64,000 bases of DNA from Plotosus lineatus (GCA_024760905.1 CM045731.1:22671001-22735000); one strand, 5' to 3'. Shown: positions 21,979 to 33,956, counted from the stretch's first letter. Numbers and translations: made by a program. Notes: generated by a model from the letters alone, not told the origin.

Positions 21979-24900
21979 TCAAATGCAGCCGTGAGGGAGG
22001 TGCACAAGCCAGTGTCTCTCCCTCATGCCGGTCCCAAGCCCGGATAAATGCAGAGGGTTGCGCCAGGAAGGGCATCCGGCGTAAAGCAAATGCCAAATAA
22101 AACATGCGAGTCATATCAAGAAAATTCATACCGGATCGGTCAAGGCCCGGGTTAACAACGACCGCCATCAGTGCTGTTAACCAACAGGGTGCTGGTGGAA
22201 ATTGGACTACTGTTGGTCGAAAACGTCGAAGAAGGAGAGGCGGGAGGCGTGTCCATAGGCAGAGAGAGAACAGGAAAGGCAGGAGTCTAGAATTGAGAGT
22301 AGGGACTTTGAATGTTGGAACTATAACAGGAAAAGGTAGAGAGCTGGCTGACATGATGCAGAGGAGAAAGGTGGACATACTGTGTGTTCAGGAGACCAGG
22401 TGGAAAGGTAGCAAGGCTAGAAGATTAGGAGCAGGGTTTAAGCTGTTTTTTTCATGGTGTGGATGGGAAGAGAAATGGAGTAGGAGTCATCTTGAAGGAG
22501 GAGTTTGTCAGGAATGTTCTAGAAGTGAAAAGAGTGTCAGACAGAGTGATGAGTCTCAAGTTAGAAATTGAAGGCATGATGTTCAATGTTGGTAGTGCTT
22601 ATGCCCCACAGGCAGGATGTGAGCTAGAAGAGAAGGAGACATTCTGGGGTGAGTTAGATGAAGTGATGCAGAATACCCCCAAAGATGAAAGAGTAGTCAT
22701 TGGGGCAGACTTCAATGGACATGTTGTTGCAGGAAACAGAGGGGACGAGGAAGTGATGGGCAGGTTTGGTATCCAGGACATGAACGCAGAAGGACAGGTG
22801 TTGGTAGATTTTACAAAAAGGATGGAAATGGCTGTGGTAAATACTTTCTTCCAGAAGAGAGAGGAGCATAGAGTGACTTATAAAAGCGAAGGTAAGAGCA
22901 CACAGGTAGACTAAATTTTGTGCAGGCGATGTAATTTGTAGGAAGTCAGTGACAGCAAAGTAGTAGCGGGCGAGTGTGTTGCCAAACAGCATAAGATGGT
23001 GGTGTACAGGATGATACTGATGGTGAGGAAGGTGAAGAAGGCAAAGGCAGAGCAGAAGACAAAGTCTTGGAAGCTGAAAAAGGAGGAGTGTTGTGGTGTT
23101 GTCAAGGAGGAGTTGAAACAGGCTTTGCGTGGTCAGGAAGAGCTTCCAGATGACTGGACAACTACAGCTGTGTGATCAGGGAGACAGGTAGAAGAATACT
23201 TGTTGTGTCATCTGGAAGGAGAGGAGATAAGGAGACTTGGTGGTGGAATGAGGAAGTGCAGGAGTGTGTACAAAAGAAGAGGTTAGCTAAGAGGAAGTGG
23301 GACATTGAGAGGACAGAAGAGAGTAAACAGGAGTATAGGGAGACACAGCGTAAGGCGAAGGTAGCGGTGTCAAAGGCCAAAAAGAGGGCGTATGATGACT
23401 TGTATGCTCGGTTGGAAAATAAAGAGGGAGAAAATTATGTATACAGGTTGGCACAGCAGAGAAATAGAGATGGGAAGGATGTGCAGCAAGTTGGAGTGAT
23501 TAAGGACAGAGAGGGAAATGTATTGACTGATGTCAGAAGTGTGCTGGGAAGATGGAAAGAGTACTTTGAAGAGCTGATGAATGAGGAAAATGAGAGAGAA
23601 AAAAGAGTAGAAGGGGTGACCATTGAGGACCAGGAAGTAACAAAGATTAATAAGGGTGAAGTGAGGAGGGCATTGAAGAGGATGAAGAGTGGAAAGGTCC
23701 TGATGACATACCGGTTGAGGTATGGAAGTGTCTAGGTGAGGTCGCAGTAGATTTTCTGACAAGAACATGCAACATGGTCTTAGAGAGTGAGAGGATGCCA
23801 GAGGAATGGAGGAGAAGTGTGCTGGTGCCCATTTTTAAGAACATGGGAGATGTGCAGAGTTGTGGCAATAACAGAGGGATAAAGTTGATGAGCCATACGA
23901 TGAAGTTATGGGAAAGAATAGTGGAAGCTAGACTAAGGGCAGAGGTCAGCATTTGTGAACAACAGTTTGGTTTCATGCCAAGAAAGAGCACCACAGATGC
24001 AGTGTTTGCCTTGAGGATGTTAATGGAGAAGTACAGAGAAGGTCAGAGGGAGCTGCATTGTGCCTTTGTGGATCTGGAGAAAGCATATGACAGGGTGCCG
24101 AGAGAAGAACTGTGGTATTGTATGAGGAAGTTTGGAGTGGCAGAGAAGTATGTTAGAGTGGTGCAGGACATGTATGAGAGATGTAAGACAGTGGTGAGGT
24201 GTGCTATCAGTGTGACAGAAGAGTTCAAGGTGGAGGTGGGACTGCGTCAAGGATCAGCTCTGAGCCCCTTCTTGTTTGCTATGGTGATGGACAGGCTGAC
24301 AGAAGAGGTTAGGCAAGAATCTCCATGGACGATGATGTTTGCAGATGACATTGTAATCTGCAGTGAGAGCAGAGATCAAGTGCAGGAAAACCTAGGGAGG
24401 TGGAGGAATGCCCTGGAAAGGAGGGGAATGAAGGTTAGCCCCAGTAAGACAGAATACATGTGTATGAATTCCAATGACCCAAAAGGAACGGTGAGGTTAC
24501 AAGGAGCAGAGATAAGGAAGGTGGAGGATTTTAAGTACTTAGGCTCAACAATCCAGAGCAATGGAGAGTGTGGAAAAGAGGTGAAGAAGCGCGTGCAGGC
24601 TGGTTGGAATGGTTGGAGAAAAGTGTCCGGTGTGATGTGTCATAGGAAGGTATCAGCAAAAATGAAAGGAAAAGTGTACAAGATGGTGATGAGGCCAGCG
24701 ATGTTGTATGGTTTAGAAACAGTGGCCCTGGGGAAAAGACAGGAGCCAGAGCTGGAGGTAGCAGAGATGAAAATGTTGAGGTTCTCTTTAGGAGTAACGA
24801 GGATGGATAGGATCAGGAATGAGCACATCAGAGGCACAGCACATGTAAGACGTTTTGGAGACAAAGTCAGGGAGGCCAGATTGAGATGATTTGGACATGT

Positions 24901-25117
24901 ACAGAGGAGGGATAGTGAGTATATTGGTAGTAGGATGTTGAGGTTGGAACTACCAGGCAGAAGGCCTTGAGGAAGACCAAAGAGACGATTCATGGATGTG
25001 GTGAAGGAGGACATGAAGGCAGTTGGTGCAAGAGAAAAAGATGCAGAGGATAGGGTGAGATGGAGGCAGATGATTCGCTGTGCGAAAAGCCGAAAGGACA
25101 AGAAGAAGAAGAAGAAG
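21979..25117 (+). mobile_element. RTE-clade LINE, near full length, + orientation
   Basis: It starts AATGCAGCCGTGAGGGAGG, the same 5' end as the copy at 20494. The shared 5' UTR block (GCCAGGAAGGGCATCCGGCG; ACCGGATCGGTCAAGGCCCG) follows. The 3' end has GCAGATGATTCGCTGTGCG and a GAA run. I could not find a clear target duplication, because both flanks are TA-rich. It lies in moxd1 intron 10, sense to the gene. Confidence 0.85.
22104..25089 (+). pseudogene. Broken endonuclease/reverse transcriptase of the RTE LINE
   Basis: The endonuclease part spans 22104-22914 in two frames (ILCVQETRWKGSKARR, VVIGADFNGHV) and stops where VDYILC is expected (TAA at 22912-22914). The linker is at 23172-23735. 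The RT is at 23774-24889 ([62 protein letters not shown]) and has a TGA where RLRWFGHV is expected. The remaining C-terminus, after that stop, holds one more stop. The RT domain alone is open for 371 codons. Confidence 0.88.
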
Positions 25118-25290
25118 ATATATATATATTATATATATATATTTTATTGTTCTGTTCTGATTAATTCAAGGATGTTTCACCTTTCTAAGCTATTTTGCAC
25201 CCCCTACCGATGGTACTTCAAGAGTCTGTAACAGTTAATTTCTCCATTGTGAGATTAATAAAGCTGTATCTTATCTTATATTATCTTATA
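25118..25290 (+). mobile_element. L2-like LINE 3' tail
   Basis: After a (TA)n run, GCACCCCCTACCGATGGTAC and ACAGTTAATTTCTCCATTGT lead to a TATCTTATCTTATATTATC tail. The reverse complement of 27970-28130 carries the same sequence, so this is a second copy of that 3' end. Confidence 0.65.
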
Positions 25291-27969
25291 TGGGTACAAG
25301 AAAACCCGAGGAACCCCTTTACAGATGTGAAAACCTGATGAATGGGGGATTTTCCAATGGACAATATGTGATGCAGAGCTCAACAAGTTACCATACAGCC
25401 AAGGAAAAATATTCTGTGGCTCCTCGGGTTTTACAGTGCACAGTAGGGTGCCCTATATCAAAGAAAATTGAATGAAGTGCTCTGTCGGGTTCCGGTTAAA
25501 TAAATAAGTGATGCAGTGTCATATTGCTTTCCCCTTCACTGAAAAAAAACCATGATGTGATACTTTATGCAAGAAAACACAGTAAACTACCTCGGCATCT
25601 TATTTTCCTTTCAGCTGCTCCCTTCAGGGGTCGCCACAGTGAATCATCTGTCTCCATCTCACCCTGTCTCCTGCATCTTCTTCTCTTACACCAACTACCT
25701 TCATGTCCATACATAAATCTTCTCTTTGGTCTTCCTCTAAGTCTTTTGCCTGGCAGTTCCAACCTTAGCATCCTACTACAGATATACTCACTATCCCTCC
25801 TCCGTACATGTCCAAACCATCTCAATCTAGCCTCGCTGACTTTGTCTCCAAAACATCTAACATGTGCTGTGCCTCTGATGTACTCATTCCTGATCCTATC
25901 CATCCTCGTTACTCCCAAAGAGAACCTCAACATTTTCATCTCTGCTACCTCCAACGCTTGACTCCTGTCTTTTCCCCAGGGCCACTGTCTCTAAACCATA
26001 CAACCTCATCACCGTCTTGTACACTTTTCCATTCATTCTTGCCGATACTCTCCCATCACACGTCACACCGTACACTTTTCTCCATCCATTCCAACCTGCC
26101 TCCACGCGCTTCTTCACCTCTTTTCCACACTCTCCACTGCTCTGGATTGTTGAGCCTAAGTACTTAAAATCCTCCACCTTCTTTATCTCTGCTGCCTTCA
26201 ACCTCACGGTTCCTCTTGGGTCCTTGTCATTCACACACATGTATTCTGTCTTACTGAGGCTCACCTTCCTTCCTCTCCTTTCTAGGGCATACCTCCACCT
26301 CTCTAGATTTTCATCTACTTGTTCTCTGCTCTCACTATAGATCACAATGTCATTTGCAAACATCATAGTCCATGTAGATTCTTGCCTAACCTCCTCTGTC
26401 AGTCTGTCCATCACCATAGCAAACAAGAAGGGGCTCAGAGCTGACCCTTGATGCAGTCCCACATCCACCTTGAACTTTTCTGTCAGGCCAAGAGCACACC
26501 TCACAACTGTCTTACATCTCTCATACATGTCCTATACCACTCTAACATACTTCTCTGCCACTCCAGACTTCTTCATGCAATACCACAGTTCCTTTTTCGA
26601 CACCTGATCATATGCTTTCTCCAGATCAACAAAGGCACAATGCAGCTCCCTCTGACATTCTCTGCACTTCTCTATTAACATCCACAAAGCAAACACTGCA
26701 TCTGTGGTGCTCTTTCTTGGCATGAAACCAAACTGTTGTTCACAAATGCTAACCTCTGCCCTTAGTCTTGCTTCCACGATACTTTCCCATAACTTCGTCG
26801 TATGTCTCATCAACTTTATCCCTCTGCATTTGCCACAACTCTGCACATCTCCCTTTTTCTTAAAAATGGTCACCAGCACACTTCTCCTCCATTCCTCCGG
26901 CATCCTCTCACTCTCTAAGACCTTGTTGAATGTTCTTGACAGAAAGTCTACTGTTACCTCTCCCAGACACCTCCATACTCCCACAGGTATGTCATCAGGA
27001 CCAACTGCCTTTCCCCTCTTCATCATCTTCAATGCCCTCCTCACTTCACCCTTACTAATCTTTGCTACTTCCTGGTCCTCAACAGTCACCTTTTCGACCC
27101 TTTGTTCTCTCTCATTTTCCTCATTTATCAGCTCTTCAAAGTATTCTTTCCATCTTCCCAGCACACTTCTGTCATCAGTTGATATATTTCCCTCTCTGTC
27201 CTTAATCACCCTAATTTGCTGCCCGTCCTTCCCATCTCTACTTCTCTTCTGTGCCAACTTATATCAATAATTTTCTCCTTCATTACTGTCCAACATAGCA
27301 TACAAGGCATCATACGCCCTCTGTTTGGCCTTTGACACTGCTACTCTCGCCTTACGATGTGTCACCCTGTACTCCTGTTTACTCTCTTCAGATCTCTCAA
27401 TGTCCCACTTCTTCTTAGCTAACCTCTTCCTTTGTACACACTCCTGTACTTCCCCATTCCACCACCAAGTCTCATTATCAACTTTCCTTCCAGAGGGCAC
27501 ACCAAGTACTCTCCTACTTGTCTCCCTGATCACATTAGCTGTGGTTGTCCAGTTATCTGGAAGCACTTCCTGACCACTCAAAGCTTGTTTCAACTCCTCT
27601 TTGAAGACAACATGACACTCTTCCTTTTTCATCTTCCATACTTTATCTTCTGCTCTGCCTTTGCCTGCTTCACCTTCCTCACCATCAGCGTCATCTTGAA
27701 CACCACCATCCTATGCTGTCTGGCAACACTACTTTTCAGTCACTGACTTCCTTCAATTTACATCATCTACACAAGATGTAGTCTACCTGTGTGCTCCTAC
27801 CTCCACTTTTATAAGTCACCCTATGCCCCTCTCTCTTCTGAAAGAAAGTATTCACCACAGTCATTTCCATCCTTTTTGCAAAATCTATCAACATATGTCC
27901 TTCTGTGTTCCTGTTTTGGATATCTAACCTGCCCATCACTTCATCATCCCCTCTGTTGCCTGCACCAAT

Positions 27970-28131
27970 AAGTAAGATAAGATAAGATAAGATAAGATAC
28001 GGATAAATTTACTGTTACAGGCTCTTGAAGTACCATCAGTAGGGGGTGCAAAATAGCTCAGAAAGGAATAACATCATTGAGTCATAATTAGAACAGAACA
28101 ATAAAATATAAAAATAACAGCAACAAAAAAC

Positions 28132-28202
<71 letters not shown>

Positions 28203-28604
28203 CGATAAAAAACTTTTTATTGCACAGAACTGGTTAATTCACAGACAATTACAAAGTGCCATTGTACAGTCTGACAGCGGTGGGGATGAAAGACCTGCGG
28301 TAGTACTCCTTACTGCACTGAGGATGTCTCAGTCGTCCACTGAAGAAGCTGCTCAGCCTCTCTACAGTCTGGTGCAGTGGGTGAGAGCTGATGTCCATGA
28401 TGGATGTGAGCTTGGCTACCATCCACCTCTCACCCATCTCCTCCACAGAGTCCAGTGGGCAGCCCAGTACAGAGCTGGCCCTCCTGACCAGCTTGTTCAG
28501 CTTCTTTCTGTCCCGCTCTGTGCTGGCCGGGGCCCAGCAGACAGCAGTGTAGAGGATTGCAGAGGCTACCACAGAGTCATAAAATGTCCTGAGCAGAGGA
28601 AGTC
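27970..28604 (-). mobile_element. L2-like LINE, 3' fragment inserted in the RTE
   Basis: The minus strand codes the C-terminal end of an L2/CR1-type RT protein (KKLNKLVRRASSVLGCPLDS, SKEYYRRSFIPTAVRLYN). It ends with an ATAAG tail (27970-27999). Comparison with the intact RTE at 52.1 kb shows about 15-20 bp of the host LINE lost at the insertion point. Confidence 0.8.
28137..28202. repeat. (TA)n-(GA)n microsatellite
   Basis: About 24 TA then 9 GA units, inside the L2 3' region. Confidence 0.95.
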
Positions 28605-29196
28605 TGCACCAATGACCACTCTTTCACCTCTGGGGGTACTCTACATCACGTCATCTAACTCACCCCAGAATCTCTCCTTCTCTTCTAGCTCACATCCTGC
28701 CTGTGGGGCATAAGCACTCACAACATTGACCATCACAGCTTCAATTTCTAACTTGAGACTCATTACTCTGTCTGACACTCTTTTCACTTCGAGAACATTC
28801 CTGACGAACTCCTCCTTCAAGATGACTCCTACTCCATTTCTTTTCCCATCCACACCATGATAAAACAGCTTAAACACTGCTCCTCCTAAGCTTGTAGCCT
28901 TTCCACCTGGCCTCCTGAACAGACAGTATATCCACCATCCACCTCTGCATCATGTTAGCCAGCTCTCTATCTTTTCCTGTCATAGTTCAAACATCCAAAG
29001 TCTCAGTCCTAGACTCTAAGTCTTAGACTCAGTCCAAACTGCATGTACATACAATTTAATAAAAATTATGATGAGAATGCATGATGCATTGCCCAATATG
29101 GTTCTCTTGCATTCAAGGAATCATAATGATTTGGTCCATATGGTGCTTTTCGAGGGATCAGTTTGTGAATTCGCTCTCTTTAGGGTTAATACAACA

Positions 29197-29440
29197 TAGA
29201 GATGGTTTTGTTATGTACAGAGGAGGGATCGTAAATAGATTGGTAGTAGATTGCTGAGGTTGGAACTACCAGGCAGAAGGACTAGAGAAAGACCAAAGAG
29301 AAGATTTATGTATGTGGTGAAGAAAGACATGAAAGTGGTTGGTGTAAGAGAAGAAGATGCAGAGGATAGGGTGAAATGGAGAGAGATGATTTGCTCTGGT
29401 AACCCCTGAAGGGAGCATCCGAAAGGAAAAGAAGAAGAGC
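29197..29440 (+). mobile_element. RTE LINE 3' end, 244 bp, 14-bp target-site duplication
   Basis: GGGTTAATACAACA flanks it at 29183-29196 and 29441-29454, a perfect duplication. The insert is the last 244 bp of the LINE (TGGAACTACCAGGCAGAAGG to the AAAGAAGAAG end), 5'-truncated. Confidence 0.93.
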
Positions 29441-29459
29441 GGGTTAATACAACAGTTAA

Positions 29460-30220
29460 CAAAGTTGGCCTTTAATCTACGCCTACACATAAGAAGACCT
29501 CAGGAAATGCCCTGTAGGGTAACCGTCTAGAAGCTGTGTTGTAGTGCAGTATAGAAAACATGATCAAACGCTACACTACGTGTAAGAAAATTGAGTGACA
29601 TGCCCTTTAGGTTGTAATCTATGTTCTCTATGAGATAAAATGTGGCCTACTCCATGTAGGAAGCGTGCTTTTTTTGTACAAATTATTTGTTTTGTTCCAA
29701 AAATTTAACATCAACAGTCTTGCACTTGTTTAGGGTTTTTATTAGTTGCAGATACTTTTGCAGTTGAAAAAAAAAAACTTTCCTTATTATTAGGCATTTA
29801 TATTAGCCTTAGCTATGGCTTACTGAAGTTCATAGGTCAGTTCTCTTTATTGCATAGAGTACACCATGACCAAACTCAAAAGAGGACATTTTTTTTCAGT
29901 GAAGAGACATTTAAGGAGTGGGTTTGTTGAAAAAAGAAAAAAAAAAAAACTGAGGTCTGGTGCTAATAAAGACTTGTGAGCAGAAACGCAGACATGAGTG
30001 CCAAAGCCACAAAGTTTTGTGTCAGATAAAAGTCATGCAAGCAATCAGCTTCCTGTATACCGTAATGCAGTATTGCATAATAATTCACTGCTTGGAACCT
30101 TTTTTATCAGAGAGCAGTAATATGCATGCACATCCTTGTGTAACTATTTTAACTATTAATCACTGATAATCACTGAAAATGTAAACAAAATGGAAAACAA
30201 AGTTTCATGCATATGAGGTA
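29460..30220. other. Intron 10 stretch without a recognised element
   Basis: AT-rich sequence with short A-runs. No coding or repeat signal was recognised. Confidence 0.5.
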
Positions 30221-30224
30221 GCTT

Positions 30225-30228
<4 letters not shown>

Positions 30229-30299
<71 letters not shown>

Positions 30300-30326
30300 T
30301 GTGTGTGTGTGTGTGTGTGCGCGTGT

Positions 30327-30372
<46 letters not shown>
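30229..30372. repeat. (GT)n-(GA)n microsatellite
   Basis: About 90 bp of GT with one T-run interruption, then about 22 GA units. Confidence 0.95.
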
Positions 30373-30374
<2 letters not shown>

Positions 30375-30555
30375 CATGGTGCTCTGAAATAAAAACCATC
30401 TGACATGCTCCGATGGTGCCGTGTTTATTTCCTCCCTTTCTACTGCCATGGGCTGTTCTGCTCAGTATAGGAGGGTATTTTCTAAGCTTAGACAAGGCAG
30501 TGTTACACAAGTGTAGATCTTCACACTGCCACCAAACACATATCCCAAACACACA

Positions 30556-30567
30556 GACACACACACA

Positions 30568-30625
<58 letters not shown>
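30556..30625. repeat. (CA)n microsatellite
   Basis: About 34 CA units with one CGCG change. Confidence 0.95.
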
Positions 30626-30626
<1 letters not shown>

Positions 30627-31253
30627 ATCACATAAAGCATTTAGTACAGTTTAGTGAAATGTATCATTCTGATTGGTTATTCTAACAGTAGTCAAATCAC
30701 AGGTTGTGAAAGCACAGCAGCAGCAGCAGGATTCCATGGTGGTGATCATCATTTGATTGCACTGCAAATGCTTTTGTGTTGCACCGGTATGAAGCCATTG
30801 CAATTAATCTGCAACCTACAATCTTATTATATTAACATTGTACTGGTTCTTCACGCTAAAGACTGAGATAGTTCCAGATAAAAGTTCCACCTGTTAATCC
30901 TTTTACACCCGAACCTATTGGGTCCCAGTTTCTGTAGCATGAGGTGCTAGCAGTTTAACTCCTCCTAGATTGGATGCTAGTTGAGAGGGTTTTTTTTGTT
31001 GTTGTTGTTCCAATTTATACTGCTGGCTAGACAGAGGAGCACTTGTGGTTAAGACCTCAAGGGGATTTAGTGTGGAAGGGGTCTAATGGGGATTCAAACC
31101 AACCATCTCTCAGTCATGAGCCCAACACCCTCCCCTCTATATCACCGATATTTACATGCAGATCCACAGGAGAAAAACTTAATAATAAATGCCTCCACAT
31201 CATAACAGTGAAACTGTCTTTTCATTTATTAAGAATCTCATGTTTTAATGCAG

Positions 31254-31422
31254 GACATGGCCTTTTATAATCAAAAGTCCCAAAAAATACAGCAACCTTT
31301 CATTTACTGAAGCCATGGACAAGTTCCGGTGGACAAAGAAGAGAGCAAAGGACTTTAATGATGTTGTGCTGAAGCTCTCAATCAACGTGCGCTGTTCCAA
31401 GTTGGGTTATGATGAGTGGCTG
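31254..31422 (+). CDS. moxd1: moxd1 exon 11: end of catalytic module
   Basis: Residues 414-470. After the split Thr it reads TWPFIIKSPKKY, then MDKFRWTKKRAKDF and INVRCSK, all in register with mammalian MOXD1. An N-L-S sequon is present. The acceptor is TTTAATGCAG at 31253 and the donor GTAAGA at 31423, phase 0 on exit. Any apparent start at the internal ATG is not real, because the acceptor and frame extend it upstream. Confidence 0.93.
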
Positions 31423-31589
31423 GTAAGAACAAACAAATTGATGAGCGGGGTTCTTTGTCAAACAGATGCTGTTATTAGTAGTTCAATATTATGTTTCATT
31501 AACTCCCTGCAATCTTTTGGCCCATGCTGTGGTTATTTTTGTAGTTGTTTGAATTAGTCCTATAACCAAAATGTGATAACATTTAGATT

Positions 31590-31872
31590 CATTATCTGGT
31601 GTATAGGTTAGATTGTCCACCTCACGGTAGAAAAAGTCTTGTTTCCTGTCTCCTGAGCTTTACAAGGGTATTTCTGTGTGAAGTCGGCCTATGCTTGCAT
31701 GGGTTTCCCCCAGGTATTCCGGTTTTCTCCCACAGTCCAAAAGCATGCACCTTAGGCTAATTGGCTGTTCCAACTTGCCCCAACATGTGAGTAGAATAGT
31801 CTGCCTAAAGGCTCCAGCCTCTACTACACAAATCTGATATGATCAAGCGGTTTGTCAGATAAATGAATGTTT
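31590..31872 (+). mobile_element. tRNA-derived SINE (common-tail family)
   Basis: CCACAGTCCAAAAGCATGC, CTTAGGCTAATTGGCTGTTC and an AAGCGGTTTGTCAGATAAAT tail. The (TTA)n run at 31875-31902 follows it directly. Confidence 0.7.
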
Positions 31873-31874
31873 GC

Positions 31875-31902
<28 letters not shown>
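31875..31902. repeat. (TTA)n microsatellite
   Basis: About 9 TTA units between two SINEs. Confidence 0.9.
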
Positions 31903-31904
<2 letters not shown>

Positions 31905-31905
<1 letters not shown>

Positions 31906-32250
31906 TTCACTCATTCATTTTCCGAACTGCTTAATCCTAATTAGGGTCGCGGGGAGGCTGGCGCCCATTACATCCGACTCTGGGTGAGTGAAGAGTACAC
32001 CCTGGGCTGCTCGCTAGGCCATCGCACGGCAGAAACATGCTGACGGCTAAACAGCCATTCTTGACGAAAGTCAGCAATTGTTCTTTAAGATGAACCTCTC
32101 ACCATAGACAGTGAGAGTCATGATCGACCTTTGATAACCCGGGAAGCTGCGGGGTGGGGAAGTGGGGGGGGGGGGGGTTTGACGACAACCACTGACAGTT
32201 GGGCAAGAACCCCTAAACTTAGGATTGCCCTTGGGATCGGATTAGGACTG
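31905..32250 (-). mobile_element. tRNA-derived SINE with GTGGTGGTCTAGTGG-type head, reverse
   Basis: AATCCTAATTAGGGTCGCGG, the CTCACCATAGACAGTGAGAG body and a G-run at 32165-32178 (the poly(C) region of the family on the other strand). It ends less than 300 bp before the last moxd1 exon. Confidence 0.8.
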
Positions 32251-32268
32251 CCCAACAACAGCAAAACA

Positions 32269-32285
32269 ACAACAACAACAACAAC

Positions 32286-32313
<28 letters not shown>
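32269..32313. repeat. (CAA)n-(TAA)n microsatellite
   Basis: A compound trinucleotide run after the SINE. Confidence 0.95.
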
Positions 32314-32316
<3 letters not shown>

Positions 32317-32541
32317 GAAGTAAAGATCCTGAGATTTGAATGCCCCTTACTGCCCCCCTGTGGCAGTCTCAGTTTAAAGAGAGTTTCTTTTTATTTATAT
32401 AATTTCTCTTTGACTGTTCATATTCGAAGCACAGCTGCCACACACATGTTCATCATTCTGTTAAACTTACATGTTTTAGTTTTGTTTTTCTTTAAAAAAA
32501 AAATGCATCCAAAAGTTGTCCTTTTTTTCCCCCTTTCTCAG

Positions 32542-32700
32542 GTTCAGGGAACGATCATGCCTCCCCCAAAACTGAAATCTGTCCGCTCACACACCAAAAC
32601 CGCGTGCTTGAACAGCTTGGCATCTTCCAGTCATCATACACTCCCTGTACTTGTTGTCTCAGTTATGTCCTTACTCTTTCTTCACGAAGCTCAGCACTGA
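32542..32700 (+). CDS. moxd1: moxd1 exon 12: C-terminal tail and stop
   Basis: Residues 471-522 and the TGA at 32698-32700. The first part (VQGTIMPPPKLKS) corresponds to the IQGMTALPP stretch after the catalytic domain in human MOXD1. The rest is poorly conserved, Ser/Thr-rich, and ends with a hydrophobic run (LPVLVVSVMSLLFL) before a short polar end. That pattern fits a C-terminal membrane anchor or a GPI-type signal, as suggested for the mammalian protein; this is inference. The acceptor is CTTTCTCAG at 32541. Confidence 0.88.
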   Translation, partial: VQGTIMPPPKLKSVRSHTKTACLNSLASSSHHTLPVLVVSVMSLLFLHEAQH

Positions 32701-33781
32701 CTCCATGTGCTCGGGAAGACGTGTCGTCTAAGCCAAACATCACAACAAAAAACGTCACGCACTGATCCAAACTTTGGGACAACAGCAGCTGGATGTTGTT
32801 GGACTGATTGAGATGATTTGTCTGGAGAACAGAAGGAATGTGGTTCCAAATGTAAACATATAATGATACACTTTCTGATCAAAGGCCTCGAATATTTTAT
32901 TATTTTTCCGCATATCTATTAAGAAGACAAACAATCAGCACAGTTTAACCAAAACATCTGCATATATAGTAAAAATATTTTGAATAGCATATATTTGAAA
33001 TTTTTATCCTTTTTTTTTCAATTAATCAAGTCCTTGTCAAGCATTTTAAATATTACAAAATAACAGTAACTTAATACAGAATAATTATGTATTAAAAGAA
33101 AATTTTTGATTTTTTTCTGTCTGATCTAATTCACTTAAAGATGATAAAAAAAATGAAGTACACAATGTGCATTTAACCTTCAACAGAGACTCTTACATGG
33201 AGTGGTGCCTGGACTAAAGTGCCTTATTGATTCAACTCCAGTTAGCCCCTACTGAAGTGCATTATGAGATGGCAGGGAAGCTGTACTCTGTCGAAGTTGT
33301 ACATGATTATAATGACTTTTAAAACATGAATTTCAACACAACATGGTGATTTAACTCAGTCTTGCAGTCGTTTGACCAATTTCTATATTTTAGCATTAAA
33401 AAAAATTAAATACTTGAAATTTGATTTGAAAATTTGTTTACTGTTATTTTTTAAATTATTATTATTTTTGTTATTTGTAATGCTAATTGTTTTATTCAAA
33501 AATCAAATATAGGTGCACTGAAATAATAAAGCACATATTATTATTAGTCATACCAGCATTTGACTTTGATTAAAGAATAAATTACAATGGATCATGGATT
33601 TGTCTGAAAATACAGGGTTAGCCCCTGATGTCTATGCTTGTCTAGTAAAAACACATCTGGACGTGTTTAATCTGTTAATTTGTTTATTCCAGAGATGTTG
33701 TAAATTGATTTGTTTTATTGGTAAATCAATTGTTAGTAAGGAATAAAAAAAAAAAAATGAATGCATAAGCTAATAAAGCAT
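32701..33781 (+). other. moxd1: moxd1 3' UTR with candidate poly(A) signals
   Basis: This is AT-rich, non-coding sequence after the stop. AATAAA hexamers occur at 33525-33530, 33576-33581, 33742-33747 (followed by an A-run) and 33772-33777. I cannot tell which is used. No repeat was recognised between 32701 and 33950. Confidence 0.5.
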
Positions 33782-33956
33782 GAGCGACTTGGTGGAATGT
33801 GATAAAAACTGATAGTTGCTCTGGTTAAAGATGCCTGTGAAATAACATTAATATAAACTGCCATTGTTTGCCTTCTTTGCAGAAATTCTGCTTTGAACCT
33901 GAGTCAATAAAATCCAACCAATCAGATTGGAGAATCCAAATGATGACAAAGTATTT

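Larger units (their letters stand above)
25565..28877 (-). pseudogene. Broken endonuclease/reverse transcriptase of the split RTE LINE
   Basis: On the minus strand: endonuclease start at 28877-28641 (GVDGKRNGVGVILKEEFVRN); middle at 27960-27264 (LAKKKWDIERSEESKQEYR); RT at 27257-25896 ([54 protein letters not shown]); and C-terminus at 25954-25565. The RT catalytic motif reads FANDI rather than FADDI, so the copy is inactive at the active site as well as by frame breaks. Confidence 0.85.
25561..29010 (-). mobile_element. RTE-clade LINE, minus orientation, split by an L2-like LINE
   Basis: RTE sequence runs 25602-27969 and 28605-29010. It starts at its 3' side with a 41-bp tail (25561-25601) that also occurs at 17369-17409. 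The 5' UTR is cut near 29010. It lies about 440 bp after, and opposite to, the + copy at 22-25 kb. Confidence 0.85.

Noticed and set aside
22459..22914. Host gene similar to craniofacial development protein 2
   Set aside because: This label comes from the RTE endonuclease domain. The frame is part of a broken LINE with RT downstream.
27970..28000. ATAAG tandem repeat as a CRISPR-like or regulatory repeat
   Set aside because: It is the simple-repeat 3' tail of an L2-like LINE. No spacers are present, and CRISPR arrays are not expected in a fish genome.
28183..28713. Forward 176-codon frame
   Set aside because: It is the antisense of an L2-like RT fragment and crosses the junction into the RTE.
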